In this document: piece after piece, positions 32,049 through 44,490 of the stretch | Layout of the letters: the number at the start of each line of letters is the position of its first letter | How positions within the stretch are numbered: position 1 is the stretch's first letter | Origin: Chrysaora quinquecirrha | Lineage: Eukaryota; Cnidaria; Scyphozoa; Semaeostomeae; Pelagiidae | Length of the DNA: 64,000 nt | Assembly (NCBI GenBank): GCA_014526335.1 | Contig: JACTAT010000188.1 | Location: 186,001-250,000, forward strand | Direction: 5' to 3' | Position numbers and translations under genes: made by a program | Notes under the pieces: generated by a model | Databases searched by the model: none | The model's input: only the letters and a program-made list of their open reading frames with translations | What the model was told of the DNA's origin: nothing

Positions 32049-32570
32049 AAATGCTTCCTAAAAATTTTAAAGACTAGTTCTTTACAAATGAAAACAAACA
32101 CAATTATGATACAAGGCAAAGTGAACACTATCAGGTATACAAATCAAATAAAGAATGGGTTGACAAAACCTTACGAAATAAAGGAGCCCAGCTTTGGAAT
32201 TCTCTACCAACTTCAGTTAAAAACATTGCAAATTTTAATACTTTCAAAAGTAAATTGAAAGCAAGTAAGATCGCAAAATATTAATTCCAAACGGAAACTC
32301 CACTTTTTTTCTTTTAAGGCTTCTTGAACTTTTTTTGATATTTTATATATCTTCATTAGATTAAATATGCATTTATGATCTTGTACTTAGCCAACTACAA
32401 ATTGTATTTTAAGTTTTCTTTTTGTATCTTTGTTATCTTGTTGTGTTAACGGCCCAAGCTGGATAACCGTTTTTTTTCTTGGGTCGTGTAGAATAAGGTT
32501 TTTATATTATTAATAACACATAGTTTCAGGTTCTTTATTCTACAAATAAAATTGAATTGAATTGAATTGA
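32049..32570 (+). pseudogene. 3' end of a CR1/L2-type LINE
   Basis: Reads KGAQLWNSLPTSVKNIANF then a Lys-rich end and stop near 32281, the usual C-terminus of ORF2 in this LINE group (compare KIWNALPDEI in the LINE at 57000). A ~280-base 3' UTR ends in ATTGA repeats (near 32550-32568). Upstream, a 24-base palindrome around TTCGAAATTTTTCGAA (32025-32047) marks where it begins. Confidence 0.7.
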
Positions 32571-32574
32571 AGGT

Positions 32575-34566
32575 TGAGAATTTTCTGTAACGCCCAGGCG
32601 AGATAGCGTTTATGACCACTTCCTTAGGCCAAATGGAATCCACTACATCTACATTCTAAGTTGATAGGATCATCAAAATTTAAAGGCAGTCTGTATAAAT
32701 CAAAAAGCCGCAATTAATTAGCAACTTTGAGATCACTACTATGCATGCACAACTTCATCAATATTGATAGAACATATATAATTCAAATGCAAGAAAAGGG
32801 TCCGGTTGGATCCAAAGGAAGTATTTGAAGCAGAACTTGAAGGTTGAAGGATAACACTGGTAAATGAATGCTATTCGGCAAAAAACATTGAAGATTGTAA
32901 CTACACTACACCCTCGCACCAACATCTTCGAGTTCTTCAAATATAAATAGGGTATCTTGCAAATATGAAGATAGCAATTTTATGTTAGATTGCTGACACA
33001 AATTTGAACCGTATTGTGTAATAGGGCCTCTCAACATAATGACAGTTTGAAATCAACAAAGTTGAAGCAATACATTGCTAGGTTTATCTACGTTTTTAAT
33101 GCTCCACAGTATTCTATTACGATTTATTTCTTTTTCAGTAGTTTTTTGCAAACTGATAGATTTGTCATTACGAGAAATTTTTTGACGAAAAGTTGCCCTC
33201 TACCCCACTCATATTCTACAAAACGTTTGCTTGACATGGGCAATGGTGGCTTTGTTACTTCAAACCTCAGATGAGTGAGACTTCAAAGAAAGAACTTCTA
33301 ACCTAAGGTGGGGAGGAAGTCAGGTTAGAAGAATGCCACAACTCCATGTCTCAGATGGGAGAATTTTGTCTTCATAACCTCACCAAAAGTCTGGCATATA
33401 ATTAAAAAAGTCAATTGGAAAAATCTTCTTTTTGCTAATTTTTGCTGTCTTGAAACCTAAATCAAGTTACTGTATTCTTGGATTTTTGCAGCTTATAACT
33501 ATGCCAAACACTTCAATGAGAGAGCAAGAAGCAATCTGAACTGTGAATAAAGTGCAACGGACCTTTAATCGTGTTGCTGTGTATGTATATCAGTCGCAGA
33601 TAAAGTACTCAAGCTCTCTTCTTTACCATTACAGTATAAATTGATTGTTTTAAACCTGTATCACTTTTCCGATTCCTTTGGTTTTTTTCAATAAAATATG
33701 AACAAGAGAATTAACAAAACTTACAATTTGTAGACCTCTGAATATACAATAGCTTCACTGCTGTTCTGTATGTAGCATACTTTATATCGTCAAAATTGCG
33801 ATTATCTAGAGAATAAGTAAATTCAACTTAAAAATTTAGATATTCTTTTGAATATAGATACTATTTTAAATATTCAATGCACGACTCTCCATTTTTCCAT
33901 TCAAAGTTCCCAATTAGTACAAAATTCTACATAATTCTGTAACGTCCATTCATATGATGATGCTAATTTTTATTAGCAAAAGTTTCACGTTTCTAACAGC
34001 CCATTGTATGTCCAGAGATAGTTTCGCTTTTTCCCACAATATTAATGTATGTCTTAGGTCGTGCCTCTCACTTTGTGTACTCATTCTTTGTACAAATAAG
34101 CATCAACTAACAGTCCTAAACAATCAAGTTACTACTGTAATATAAGGCACATCCAATATTATAATAATCATCAGGCAGTCTATGCATCATGAAATATGAG
34201 TAATGGTTATTCGATTTCAATTTTTAATTCCAGGGACCCGACTCAGACATTGTTAAAGCAGCACTAAAACAACAGTAAAAAATAAGCAGAAAAGTACTTA
34301 AGTCTCCTAAAAGTTTCTTCAGTGTCGTATGATAATGTTCCTTAGCCATTGAAGCTGACAAAACACTGCAAAAGAGCAAAACCTCGATACACAATCCATT
34401 ACACATACAAGGTTTTAAGCAAATAAGTTTAAAAAGAACAAAAAGCAAAGCTGCTTCATGACAATAGCATATCTATAGAAGACTGAAATAATTTGCAGTC
34501 TTGGGCCAGATGTAGCAATGAATTTTTTCAGACCATTATCAATTATTTATATCAGACTAGCCTTAC
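32575..34566. other. AT-rich stretch without recognised features
   Basis: Small open frames at 33014-33274 and 33954-34145 lack recognisable domains or splice context. I see no repeat pair inside the window. Confidence 0.4.
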
Positions 34567-36207
34567 AGGGGCTGATCCAGGTTTCAATGAAGGGAGGTGG
34601 CTGGTTAAGATTCGGGGTGTAGGGGGCGGAGCCCCCAGAAAAAGTTTGTGACCACGCCCTTTTCTAGTAGAAGTTGGCTGTACTCGAAAACACAGAACTT
34701 GGGTTTTTATTTGGTTCCGTGATGTCGGGTAAAAGTCAATTTTACTCGAAAACACGGAAATGAGGTTTTAATATAGTTCTGTGTTTCCGAGTAAGTGTGA
34801 CTTATACTGGAAAACACGGAACAGAGGTATTTGTTTGCGCAATTTTTCCTATTCCGAGATTTCCAAGAGTTCTGTACCTGGCCCATAGCTATATGGAATC
34901 ATCTAAGAGTACTGATGTGTGTCAGTGGGTTTGCAGAATTGATTCTTGACAAGGAATCCCCCTCTCCTAAGTTAACTTTAACATCTTAGAAACTTTAATT
35001 TTCATCTGAGTAGGACAGACCCCTACTACATCTACAGTACATTACAGAGCCTCCTCTGGTGCCCTACCTAATTTCCCCTCACTACCTCACTAGTCTTAAG
35101 ATATACCTCTGGTGTACTCCGTATGGTAAATCAAGATGTCAAGTTTGTAATTAAAGTGTCATAGTGATAACTTTAAATCAACAAGCTACTTATAATAAAC
35201 AAAAGATTGACGTTATGTTTGTTTGAGATTCATTAAAAAATGTGGTATATTTTTTGGTATGCAACGTTTGTGGAGTACTGTATGGTTGTAGCACCTGCAC
35301 CCCTGTCAGGCCATGGTTCATTAATTAAAAAAGCAGGGAGTCGTAAGTTTAAAAGGGTCTCTTCGCCAATACCTGAAGCTGATTTTTCCAGCACTTTTCT
35401 GGTAATGGTCAAAGAGGGTTCTTGGAGGATTAAGTGCTAAGTTTTAAGTGTTATTGATAGGCTTTGCGGGAACGGTAGACAATGTGAAAGTTTCTGGCAA
35501 TACAGGCTAGATACTATCAGTACCCAGGGTTGTAACATTAGGCAAGTAGAAATATAGAGATAATTTTAGTATTTGTTTTGTCTACTCGTTTTTTTAGTTG
35601 GAATTCTTATATTTCTTCATAATCTTTTTTCACCTTCTCTAATGTTTTTCATTTCTTTCATTTCTCTCATTTTTTCATGATATTTTTATTGTTACCTATA
35701 GCCTTTGTTTTAATTTTAATCCCAGATCGCACGGGGTGGAGCTAGCCTTTGCCCGAAAAGGGGGCTAGTCTCCCCAATGAGAGGGCTTATAACGTATAAA
35801 GATATTCTTAATCTATATGCTTGACCAGATTTCTTATCTTCATATCGTGTTGGTCTTTATTGGTTCAGGATGGTGCATAGCTTTGAATCTTTGATATTAA
35901 TTCTGCTTCTCCTTTCAGGGGCAAGTTGGCTGAAGACCAATTCAGCCAATGCTGAAGGTGCGCAGCCCTATTGGGGTCTGGGGGTTATTCCCCAAGATGA
36001 ATTTTGAATTCTGGATGCCCTAAGATGCAATTTCCAAGCATCTGGGGAGCGTAATTTCCTAAGTTGATCACCCATTTAGGCAGAAGAAAGGCTAGACATT
36101 GTAGTGCATTTAAGTTAATTTTGGGGTTTGCATCATTTGATAATTGCCTATCTTTTGGTTGGTTGTCAAAAAATACCTCGACCCCCCTCTAAATCAGCCC
36201 CTGCCTT
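34567..36207. mobile_element. Possible non-autonomous hAT-like element
   Basis: CAGGGGCTGAT at 34567 and its inverse ATCAGCCCCTG ending at 36207. CAGGGG ends are common in hAT. The flanks (GCCTTAC, GCCTTTC) are at best an imperfect duplication. The interior has several G-run palindromes (AGGGGGCGGAGCCCCC) and no transposase. Confidence 0.4.
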
Positions 36208-36652
36208 TCACTGTGGATCTCTAACGCCATCAAACTCTCAAAGTGATCGTTTTTAATTACTGTTTGCAAGTGATTCTTCATTAGACACATCCAACCAAAA
36301 TTTCTCTCACATTCAGCTGAAAAGACTAGTAGCATGCACACCATCAGCGTTAGATGCTCTAGCTCATAAAGATGGAGTTTTCAGCTTTACAAGATAGCTT
36401 TGAAGCTCTAATAAAGATGATTGGGCTTCATTTTCCTTCTTTCCTTTTAAATGTTACAACTTCATGGTAGAGGGTACATTTTTTACTTGAAATAGGTCTG
36501 CAAAGGCTATTCATATTTCTTGTCAAGAAAGTTAGAGGATCGATGTTGGGCTTAGTGATGTTAGCTATTCCTTGCATAATAGTTATATTCCTAGCACCGA
36601 ATCTCCCCTCGGATTCCATCTTTACTTTATCAACAACTAGAAAAGGAGTCAA
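36208..36652 (-). pseudogene. hAT transposase C-terminal dimerisation domain, broken
   Basis: On the minus strand near 36370-36240 the reading VFSAECERNFGWMCLMKN...FESLMALEI fits the hATC domain (SxxxCERxFS...LM). Before it, the frame at 36652-36428 (EVVTFKRKEGK end) may be the preceding part, separated by stops. The CAGGGGCTGAT end of the neighbouring element abuts its C-terminus. Confidence 0.6.
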
Positions 36653-36654
36653 AG

Positions 36655-38864
36655 TGACAAAAAGAAATCATCCATCGGCACTTCCCCAATAGCGGGAGCA
36701 TTTCCCTGATGGGGGGGCTTGAGTTCCCTGATGAGGGGGCTGTAGCCCTCCTAGACCCCACCTGGTGCCACCCCTGCCAGATTGACAATCAAAACCCCCT
36801 TTTTTGCATCCTTTGTTTCTTCACTGTGATCTCTTCTTTAAACCCATCTCTAGGCTGATGACACATTTTTGTTTCCTTAATTCTATGCCCTCATCTCCCT
36901 CTAGCTGTAAAGTTAATTAAGAAAAAATATATTGAATAACAATCAGTTGCTGATGGAAAATTTATTGTTTTTGGTACCTCTGTTTCTCTATAAAATGTAT
37001 GCTCCTATATAATGCTGGTAAAGCATTTTGTGAAATGTTAACAATATTTGTCTTCTCTAAGCATCTATTTATATAAGATTGAATATTTTTTATTTAAACA
37101 GAACTGGCTGTTTATGACAGGTGATTATTGGCATGCCCCTCCATGCCCACCTCATTTGCTTAAGGCAGGTGATTAGACTGCCTGCCTTTTCAGTTGTTTA
37201 CATAATAAATTTCCCAACTTCATTTGATGGTCTATCGTTTTGGTTAATAAAACTCATAATAGAGATTACCCTTTTGCCCTACTGATGACATAAATAGTTA
37301 ATTGAAAAACATTTATGAACTGTTATACAAATAGAGTAATCATAGATAAGTTATAAATATTCTAATCAACTTGGTTAAAAAATGGCCCACCTGACCTGGC
37401 AAGGAGGGCAATTTGCCTGCCCGACTGCTAAAATGTTCATCCCCATGACTGTATAAACATAAATGTATTATACATCTTTCCAAACTTTAACCAGGTAAAC
37501 TCCAACCTTACAAATCATCTGTTGATCCTTTCTAATCCAAACAGTTTATTTCCAAATTAATCCAAACAAAAAAATTTATAGTCACAAAAATGGGTTTAAC
37601 AAAACCAGCAAGGTTACTGCACCAGGAGTATGCAGACCCCCATGCAGACAGGCTCAATGAACAAGAAAATAACAGTCAAAGAAAATTATCCTTATTTCAT
37701 TGTGGTTGCAGAAAGACGAGTGGCCATAAAATAGCCCTGATTTTAACATGTTGGTCAACTTGTTATGGTAATCATAAATTAAGAAAGACTGGTCCATGTA
37801 TCTGAAAGCCACATCAAAGGTGTCCAGTCTTTGTGCAAGATGCCTGAGCATGGAGTGCTTGCCAAAGTAACATTTGGAACAATAATTCATAGCCCAAGAG
37901 AAAATTTCAACTTTTTAAAGATAAATTGCTCCAGAAATGGTTCAAACAGAAACAGCGTTAGAACCTTGAACAAATGGTCTGGAATGCAGCAGCATTTTTT
38001 ATTTCTTCAATGAATCTACCTTCTTCTGGACTAATATCTAGATAGAAGTCTAGACTAGCCTAGGCCAATCCTGTCTTGTCCTTCTGTACAACAAATTTTA
38101 CACTAAAATTCTAATACCTAGCCGTTGTAGCCCGTTTGTTTTAAAGTATATAGATATGCAACACCAAACAAATAAGGCATCTCTTGCCTCGTGTCTTATC
38201 CCCAGGTCTTATCGTGATATATTCTACACCAAACACTAGAGATAAATATGCACCTACAACGATATGGCCTATATATGTATGGGTGATCCTAGGTTGAGTA
38301 GGGCGTTGCTTGTCGTTCTCCAGGTTTTACCTATTTAACAAGATAAATCGTGATTTTATATTAGTCAAATGAAAAGTTTAGATTACCTTTTAGTTTAATA
38401 GTGGAATCAAGTTTCTAAATAAAAAAAACAGACATCTCATCACTGCTACTGCTGTCAGTCCTTCTTCAAGGGCATCCTCGTAGACTCACAACATCATGCA
38501 GATAGAGCAGCCTGCGTCTTCCGTCCAGTTGAATCTCTGTTCTGTTCTCTCAGAACGCCAATCAGTCGCCCTGCGCGTATTTTTGTCTGAAAAATGCCAA
38601 CCCCCTGCCCTTATAAGTACCCCGTTTATTAATTTTGTAGGGTTGTCGAAAGAATACAATACCATATTTCTTTCGATAGTAACCAGCCCTTGCTTGAATA
38701 TTACTCGCACTTGATCATTAAAATTTTCATTAATAGTTGAATAGACGGCTATTCCTCGATTTCAAAAAAATTGAAAATTAGGTCATAGAGAAATTTCGAC
38801 TTCAGATTCGAATTCAGTACTTCTTTTTAGTCTTGAGGCGAAGTTGTTTTGCTTCTAGTCCTTA
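36655..38864. other. Mostly unassigned sequence
   Basis: Contains GC-rich hAT-style ends (GGGGTC...CACCTGGTGCCACCCCTG near 36755-36780). On the minus strand at about 38025-37970, a possible exon-like peptide (EEGRFIEEIKNAAAFQTI) precedes a GT, but with no family match. Nothing firmer. Confidence 0.35.
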
Positions 38865-39414
38865 GGGCCTGGTTATATGGAAAAAATTGTCCCCCTTTCC
38901 CGAGACGGGATTTTTTGCCGAGATCCCGCCTCTACCGTTATCTGCTTATCTCTTTGTGTTTTTCACACTTGGGTTATATGGTAAAATTCTTCCTGGCAAA
39001 ACGGGATCCCGTTTGCATGTAAACGGGATCTCGGCTAGGCGGGATGGTTTTTCTCCATATAAACACAATTCATCCCGTTCAGCCGGGACAATTTTCACCC
39101 GCAGAGGTATACGCATGCGTAATACAAGCAATTTCGAAACAACTTTTATCGATGGCCGACATTGAACTCAAAATAATGGCCGATAAGACAGCGGCTACCG
39201 TTAGAGGTGCCAAAACAAAGCAGTTTAGATGGTCGTCGGCTATGGTAGAAGTTCTTTTAAATGAGAAATAAGACTTTAATTCTCTCAGATTAAGAGAAAA
39301 AACGTCCGTCCCGCTAAGCCGGGATGATTTTTTTCATATACACCGGGAGAAAAAATACCTTCGCAGTTTTTCATCCCGTCTAGACGGGAAAATCTCTTCC
39401 ATATAGCCAGCCCC
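38865..39414. mobile_element. Harbinger-like miniature element (TTA target)
   Basis: GGGCCTGGTTATATGG at one end and CCATATAGCCAGCCCC at the other, flanked by TTA (38862-38864, 39415-39417). A 3-bp TTA/TAA duplication is usual for PIF/Harbinger. Interior palindromes such as CCCGTCTAGACGGG. One short open frame is inside. Confidence 0.75.
39153..39271 (+). CDS. Short Myb/SANT-like fragment in the Harbinger-like element
   Basis: ATG at 39153, 39 codons to a TAA. The end TKQFRWSSAMVEVLLNEK resembles the start of the Myb/SANT-like DNA-binding protein that accompanies Harbinger transposases. It is cut after the first helix. It could be a relic of the parent element's second gene, or part of a host 5' exon picked up by the element. 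Confidence 0.35.
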
Positions 39415-39499
39415 TTAGACCAGTGAGCCAGAGACCAGTGAGCCAGAGCAACAGTCGCTTCTAAATTGCAAGTAATTGCTTTCTGTTAATGATTCCCAC

Positions 39500-39665
39500 T
39501 AGCTAAAACACTTACGGCAACTTCAAATGTTACTTCCTCACAATGGTGATTTATGTATTGTTACATTTTGGCAGAAAAAGAGCGTCTTAGGTCTCTCTCT
39601 CTCTATACCTATGTCCGTGACATCGCATCCCAACATAATGTGCTCATCCTTCGCACATAATAACC
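39500..39665. repeat. Dispersed repeat, copy 3 (partial)
   Basis: Shares TTACGGCAACTTCAAATG and TTGTTACATTTTGGCAGAAA with 29780-29860. Confidence 0.6.
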
Positions 39666-39943
39666 AAGAGAACGCTTTACGTTGATTTATGAAATAAAAA
39701 ATCAATCAATTATAGAAAGACAAGGTCCCCTCGTTTATACATTTAGCATATTGTTAAAGAACAGAAATTGTTATTTTTAGTTAGGAGCATTTGGAGCCTT
39801 GAAAATAGGATCACATGATTTCTTCTGGCTAAGGTGTAATTTGTTTGTCAGTCTAAAAAGGCTCCTGTTGTTCTATTTCCTTTTATCGTGCTTTTGTCAT
39901 AGATTTAATGGCTCTTTTCATTGTTAAACCCTTTCCGACTTTG

Positions 39944-40915
39944 CGTCCCAGTTGGTCCCAGAAGGGTAAAAAGTTGTCGAAAATGAAAAGTTGATAGATT
40001 TGGCTGAAATTTGGTATCTAGGGTAAACCGAAGGTGCTGAATTCGAATTTTGGGTCGATTTTTCAAAATTCGATTTAGGGGGCAAATGTGGGGGCCTTTG
40101 GGGCTGGAATTGTCGAAAAATAAAAGTTGACAGATTTGGCTGAAATTTGGTATCTAGGGTAAACCGAAGGTGCTGAATTGGAATTTCGGGTCGATTTTTC
40201 AAAATTCGATTTAGGGGGCAAATGTGGGGGCCTTTGGGGCTGAGATTGTAGAAAAATATAAGTTGATAGATTTGGCTGAAATTTGGTATCTAGGGTAAAC
40301 CGAAGGTGCTGAATTCGAATTTCGGGTCGATTTTTCAAAATTTGATTTAGGGGGCAAATGTGGGGGCGTTTGTGGTTGAAATTTGTCTAAAAATAAAAGT
40401 TGATAGATTTGGCCGAAATATGGTATCTAGGGTAAACCGAAGGTGCTGAATTCGAATTTCGGGTCGATTTTTCAAAATTCGATTTAGGGGGCAAATGTGG
40501 GGCGTTTGGGGCTGAAATTGTCGAAAAATAAAAGTTGACAGATTTGGCCGAAATTTGGTATCTAGGGTAAATCGAAGGTGCTGAATTCGAATTTTGGGTC
40601 GATTTTTCAAAATTCAATTTAGGGGGCAAATGTGGGGGTGTTTGGGGCTGAAATTGTCGAAAAATAAAAGTTGACAGATTTGGCTGAAATTTGGTATCTA
40701 GGGTAAACCGAAGGTGCTGAATTCGAATTTCGGGTCGATTTTTAAAATTCGATTTAGGGGGCAAATGTGGGGGCCTTTGGAGCTGAAATTGTAGAAAAAT
40801 GAAAGTTGATAGATTTGACTGAAATTTGGTATCTAGGGTAAATCAAAGGTGCTGAATTCGAATTTAAGGTTGATTTTTCAAAGTTCGATTTAGGGGGGGC
40901 AAGTGTGGGGGCCTA
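39944..40915 (-). repeat. ~136-bp satellite array inside the left piggyBac end
   Basis: About seven tandem units with AATTTGGTATCTAGGGTAAA and GGGGGCAAATGTGGGGGC. Spacing between equivalent points is 134-138 bases. Open frames through it (TLDTKFQPNLSTF-type) are periodic artefacts. Confidence 0.9.
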
Positions 40916-41015
40916 ATTAAAACAGTACATTTTTACAAAATGCCCAAATGAAATATTGAGTATGGAACATTAAATTACAACAACAAACCGCTCAGACTGC
41001 TACCTATGTTTCAAT

Positions 41016-41184
41016 CTACTCTTGTGACTGGCTACTTGGTACATCGTATTCACTTGCCTCGTGGTAGTCATTCCAGCATTTTCGGCCTGTCTTCATTAAG
41101 CATGGCGCTAGCGGATCATCTGCGTTGGAGCATTTTTGACATTTATACGAGGTTTTCTTGTGACATATCCGGCATCTCTTGCTA
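41016..41184 (-). pseudogene. piggyBac transposase, C-terminal zinc-finger piece
   Basis: Reads SKRCRICHKKTSYKCQKC, then PLAPCLMKTGRKCWNDYHE and a stop at 41016. This Cys/His ring-like tail ends piggyBac transposases. Its upstream partner is the frame that stops being readable at 57126, with the whole LINE between. Confidence 0.8.
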
Positions 41185-42401
41185 ATCTTAAGCGGAGACA
41201 TTGAACTTAATCCAGGGCCTGATACAGGTGACATGTGTGTCGATTGCAAAATATCTGAGGGGAAATTATGTCAAGATGATCTTGTTTTATGTGATTCTTG
41301 CGAAGAACTACGTCTCAAGCCTAGTTCTTCTGATGCGTCCAAGAAAGACGAAATCGTTGTAAGACAAAAAGGGAAAAAAGTAGCTAACAAGAAAGCCAGA
41401 TCAGTAAAAGAAACGAAGAAAAACAAGAAACCTCTATTATCCACGAACAAAATAACTGATCTAAAAAGTGTTTATTCTATATATGATATCAAATCTGATC
41501 AGCCCATTCCGAAAGAGCACCCATCATCCTTTCTCGACCAATTTGAGAACAAACGACACTATTCTTACACCACTGATAATACTCGCATTTCGACAACTAT
41601 CTTGGCGTATCACAAGCAGATTTATGATATTATTGGGGAGGACAAAGAATATGATATTTCATGGACAGATTTGAGAAATACTGAAGATAACTCTTTAGAT
41701 GAAATACTTATTGAAATTGAAAAAAACAATGAACATTGGGTGGACATAAGAATTTATATCCCGTCTGCAACAGTCTGTATACATGGTGAAGGAACCAACG
41801 ATTTCAGAAAATGTTTATTAAATTTTATTAATCAACAGCAAGAGCTTTTGTATTCAGACAATAAAGAAAACCCAGACAATGACATTCCTATTCTTATTAG
41901 TACAAAGCCTGTCTGGCAGGAAATTGAGATTTTGAAAATACAAATGGAAAAAATTACGTCATCAAAAGAAATGCCTCTGATGACAGAGAAAAACTACGAA
42001 AAGAAAATACAGAACTAAAAATTGAAAAAGCCAACTTGCTGGCCGAAATTAGAATGCTGAAAAAAGAAGTTGAAGATTTGAAAAATAGCAGGAAATTTGA
42101 AAAAGAAAATCAATGGCAAACAATACCTAAGAAGCCCACTCATGATAACTACCATTCACACCACAATAATAATCAAAAACAGCCCTTCCACCAACCAGTC
42201 TTTAATAAGGCTAATAATTTACCAACAAATAATATGCAAATGTTCTTTCATCCAAATAATTTCCATAACCTTCAATTCATTCCTCAAGATACACCTTTAG
42301 GCTCCCTTCAAAATTCCTCTGTACATCCAGTCCAAACCATTCCACGAAATGAAATGCCAACACAGCGATCCATAAACCATCTGAAACCGCCCAGGCTATA
42401 G
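41185..42401 (+). pseudogene. LINE ORF1, first part: 2A-like motif and Cys-rich domain
   Basis: Opens ILSGDIELNPGPDTGD, a textbook 2A ribosome-skipping motif (D-V/I-E-x-N-P-G-P). Next is a C-x2-C ... C-x2-C cluster (CVDCKISEG, LCDSCEEL) like a reduced PHD finger, a Lys-rich linker, and an unrecognised ~150-residue region. The frame shifts near 42018, and the part at 42036-42401 has a Lys/Glu-rich coiled-coil start and an Asn/Pro/His-rich end. No usable ATG remains upstream of the 2A motif: a TGA lies at 41161. Confidence 0.7.
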
Positions 42402-42442
42402 CACGAACTCCAACCACTATATCTCGAATACCACCTCATACC

Positions 42443-43093
42443 TTGGCTACATCACAGCCTAATGTTCCTCTGATTGAAAGACAAAGAAATGCAGCAGGTG
42501 ATGGCAATCAGCAACAACAACATCAGCAAAGGTCTAGTAATGATGATGGAACTTACAACCGTAGCAACTCAAATGTGAGGCAAAATGTTGTATTAATCGG
42601 TGACTCGATGATAAAGAACGTACTCCCACACAAACTCTCAAAAAGTTTGAACTCTTGGGTGAGCAAAATCAGTATAAGTGGGATGAGAGGTGTTGACCTA
42701 AAGCACTACATTATTCCGAGCATTGCTAAACACCCTGATGTTTGTGTCATACACTGCGGAATAAATGACTTGATGAATATGAAAATCACTCCCGAAGAAA
42801 TTGGAAAAAATCTAGAGCAGGTTGCGGATACAATAAAACGTGAATCACCGAAGTGCAAAATCTTCTTTTCAAGTATAATACATCAGGCTAAGTATCAAAA
42901 TCTTAATAGTAGTGTAGAAGAACTTAATGAACATCTAATTAAAGTATGCCAACGAACGGATTTTATGTACATTGACAACAGCAACGTTAAATCAGAGCAT
43001 CTTAATGGTAGCCAACTACATTTGAATAAGAAGGGCGATGCTAAACTCGCATGCAACTTCAGAGATTGCATTAAGGCTAGTCACGCCGCGTGA
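42443..43093 (+). pseudogene. LINE ORF1, second part: SGNH esterase-like domain
   Basis: 217 residues after a Gln/Asn-rich linker. VVLIGDSMIKN is the SGNH block I (catalytic Ser), IHCGINDLMN is block III, and SQLHLNKKG is block V, where the expected Asp before the His is replaced (S-x-L-H). Esterase domains in ORF1 are known for CR1 LINEs. The lesion that separates it from the first part lies around 42401-42443. Confidence 0.75.
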
Positions 43094-43212
43094 CTTAAAG
43101 ATAAAGATGAAGGTGAAGATCAAAATAAATCCAAATCAGGTTCTCAAACACCGAATAGCGATCAGTCAGACGAAAACAAAAGTTATAATGAGCTCAAACA
43201 AGCGAGGTTTAA

Positions 43213-43547
43213 AAATCCAAAAAATCCTATTCTTGCGCATCTAAACATTAATAGCATAAGAAATAAATTTTGCGAACTAAAGGACTTAATTGCTACGAGC
43301 TCTTATGACTGCGTTGTCATAAGTGAAACAAAGCTAGATGAAAATTTCCCAACTTCACAATTCTTGATACCAGGTTATAAAATACCTTATCGTGCCGACA
43401 GAAATGCATATAGAAATGCACTTGTTTATATAAAAGAATCTCTCAAAAGCAAAAGACTTGAAGACCTTGAGGAAAATGCCATTGAATGTATCTGTTTTGA
43501 AATAAACCTACGTAAGGAAAAATGGGCTATCATTGCTACATATAGAT
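43213..43547 (+). pseudogene. LINE ORF2: APE-type endonuclease, N-terminal half
   Basis: Reads ILAHLNINSIRNKFCELKDL, then DCVVISETKLDENFP (catalytic Glu) and IPYRADRNAYRN, and stops at IIATYR where the 10.9-kb insertion begins. The rest resumes at 54481. Confidence 0.85.
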
Positions 43548-43579
43548 GGGTGGATCTAAGTGGCCTCCATATATACTAG

Positions 43580-44490
43580 TTTAAAACATATTTTTCTTTT
43601 TGGAAATAGGCAGCCAGGTTGAAAAAAAGTGGTTTTCTCATAACCGTATCACAGAGGGTCGCATCGTTACTGAAAAGCGAAATAACCGATGTAAAATATA
43701 AGGGCAAAAAGTCGTTTCTGGAAACTGTCTCCTGCAAAAGATAAAGTCACATAAGCCCCTGGTCATTATCGAACACCTACTTTGCTTTCAAAATGCAAAA
43801 AAGCGAAAAGCAGTTGATCGGTATCTTATTGTTTTGAAATGACGGGGGCAGAACTTGCACATTTTGTCTTGTGAAATGTTGACACCTCCTGCTGTTCATA
43901 CCACGCAACAGGAAACTTAACTGAAAATTGTCAACTTTCCAGGCTCTCTGAGTCACGGAAAGTAGCTAGTTTTGAAAAATGAAAAGAAAATTCTGTAAAC
44001 AAAGGAACTTGTTTTATTACTGATTTTTATTGTGATTATTTACGTAGGAAACTTTTCACCACAGACAGCAAAAATTTTCTTTTAATTCCCGTGTTTCGTC
44101 TGCAATAGAGTATTTCTGTGACATGTAGACAAACAGGAAACCCATGTGCATTCGAATACGATCGATAAAAGGGTTTGGAACATCATTCAGATAGAATAAC
44201 TATGTTGCCAATATGGACATTCAAGAAACTCTTAAGAACTTTCAATACTAGAATTTGAAAATTTTAAGAAACTTTCAGTACTGGGTCAATTTTTTAGTTT
44301 CTTATAAAAAAAATACGTGTATATTGTGGGTGGGAAGTTTTTTCATTAAACAAAAGGAAAGGAGGACAGGAGGTACATACGCTACTTATTGATAGAGTGG
44401 GATGGCCGCCGAGATTTTGCAAAACCGCTTTGTAACATCAAGACTTTCTAGGCATTAATTGTACGGATAGAATTCTATGGATATCTTCCT
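43580..44490. other. Left part of the composite, nothing recognised
   Basis: AT-rich with no domain-bearing frame. Nothing assignable. Confidence 0.4.

Noticed and set aside
34567..36207. Well-supported hAT element
   Set aside because: Only 11 bases of inverted ends and an imperfect flank match, so it is kept as a low-confidence call.
37590..38060. Possible host exon on the minus strand (EEGRFIEEIKNAAAFQTI and HLAQRLDTFDVAFRYMDQS)
   Set aside because: No family recognised, splice sites are unconvincing and frames do not join.
39924..40764. Overlapping minus-strand frames with repeated TLDTKF peptides
   Set aside because: Periodic translation of the ~136-bp satellite.
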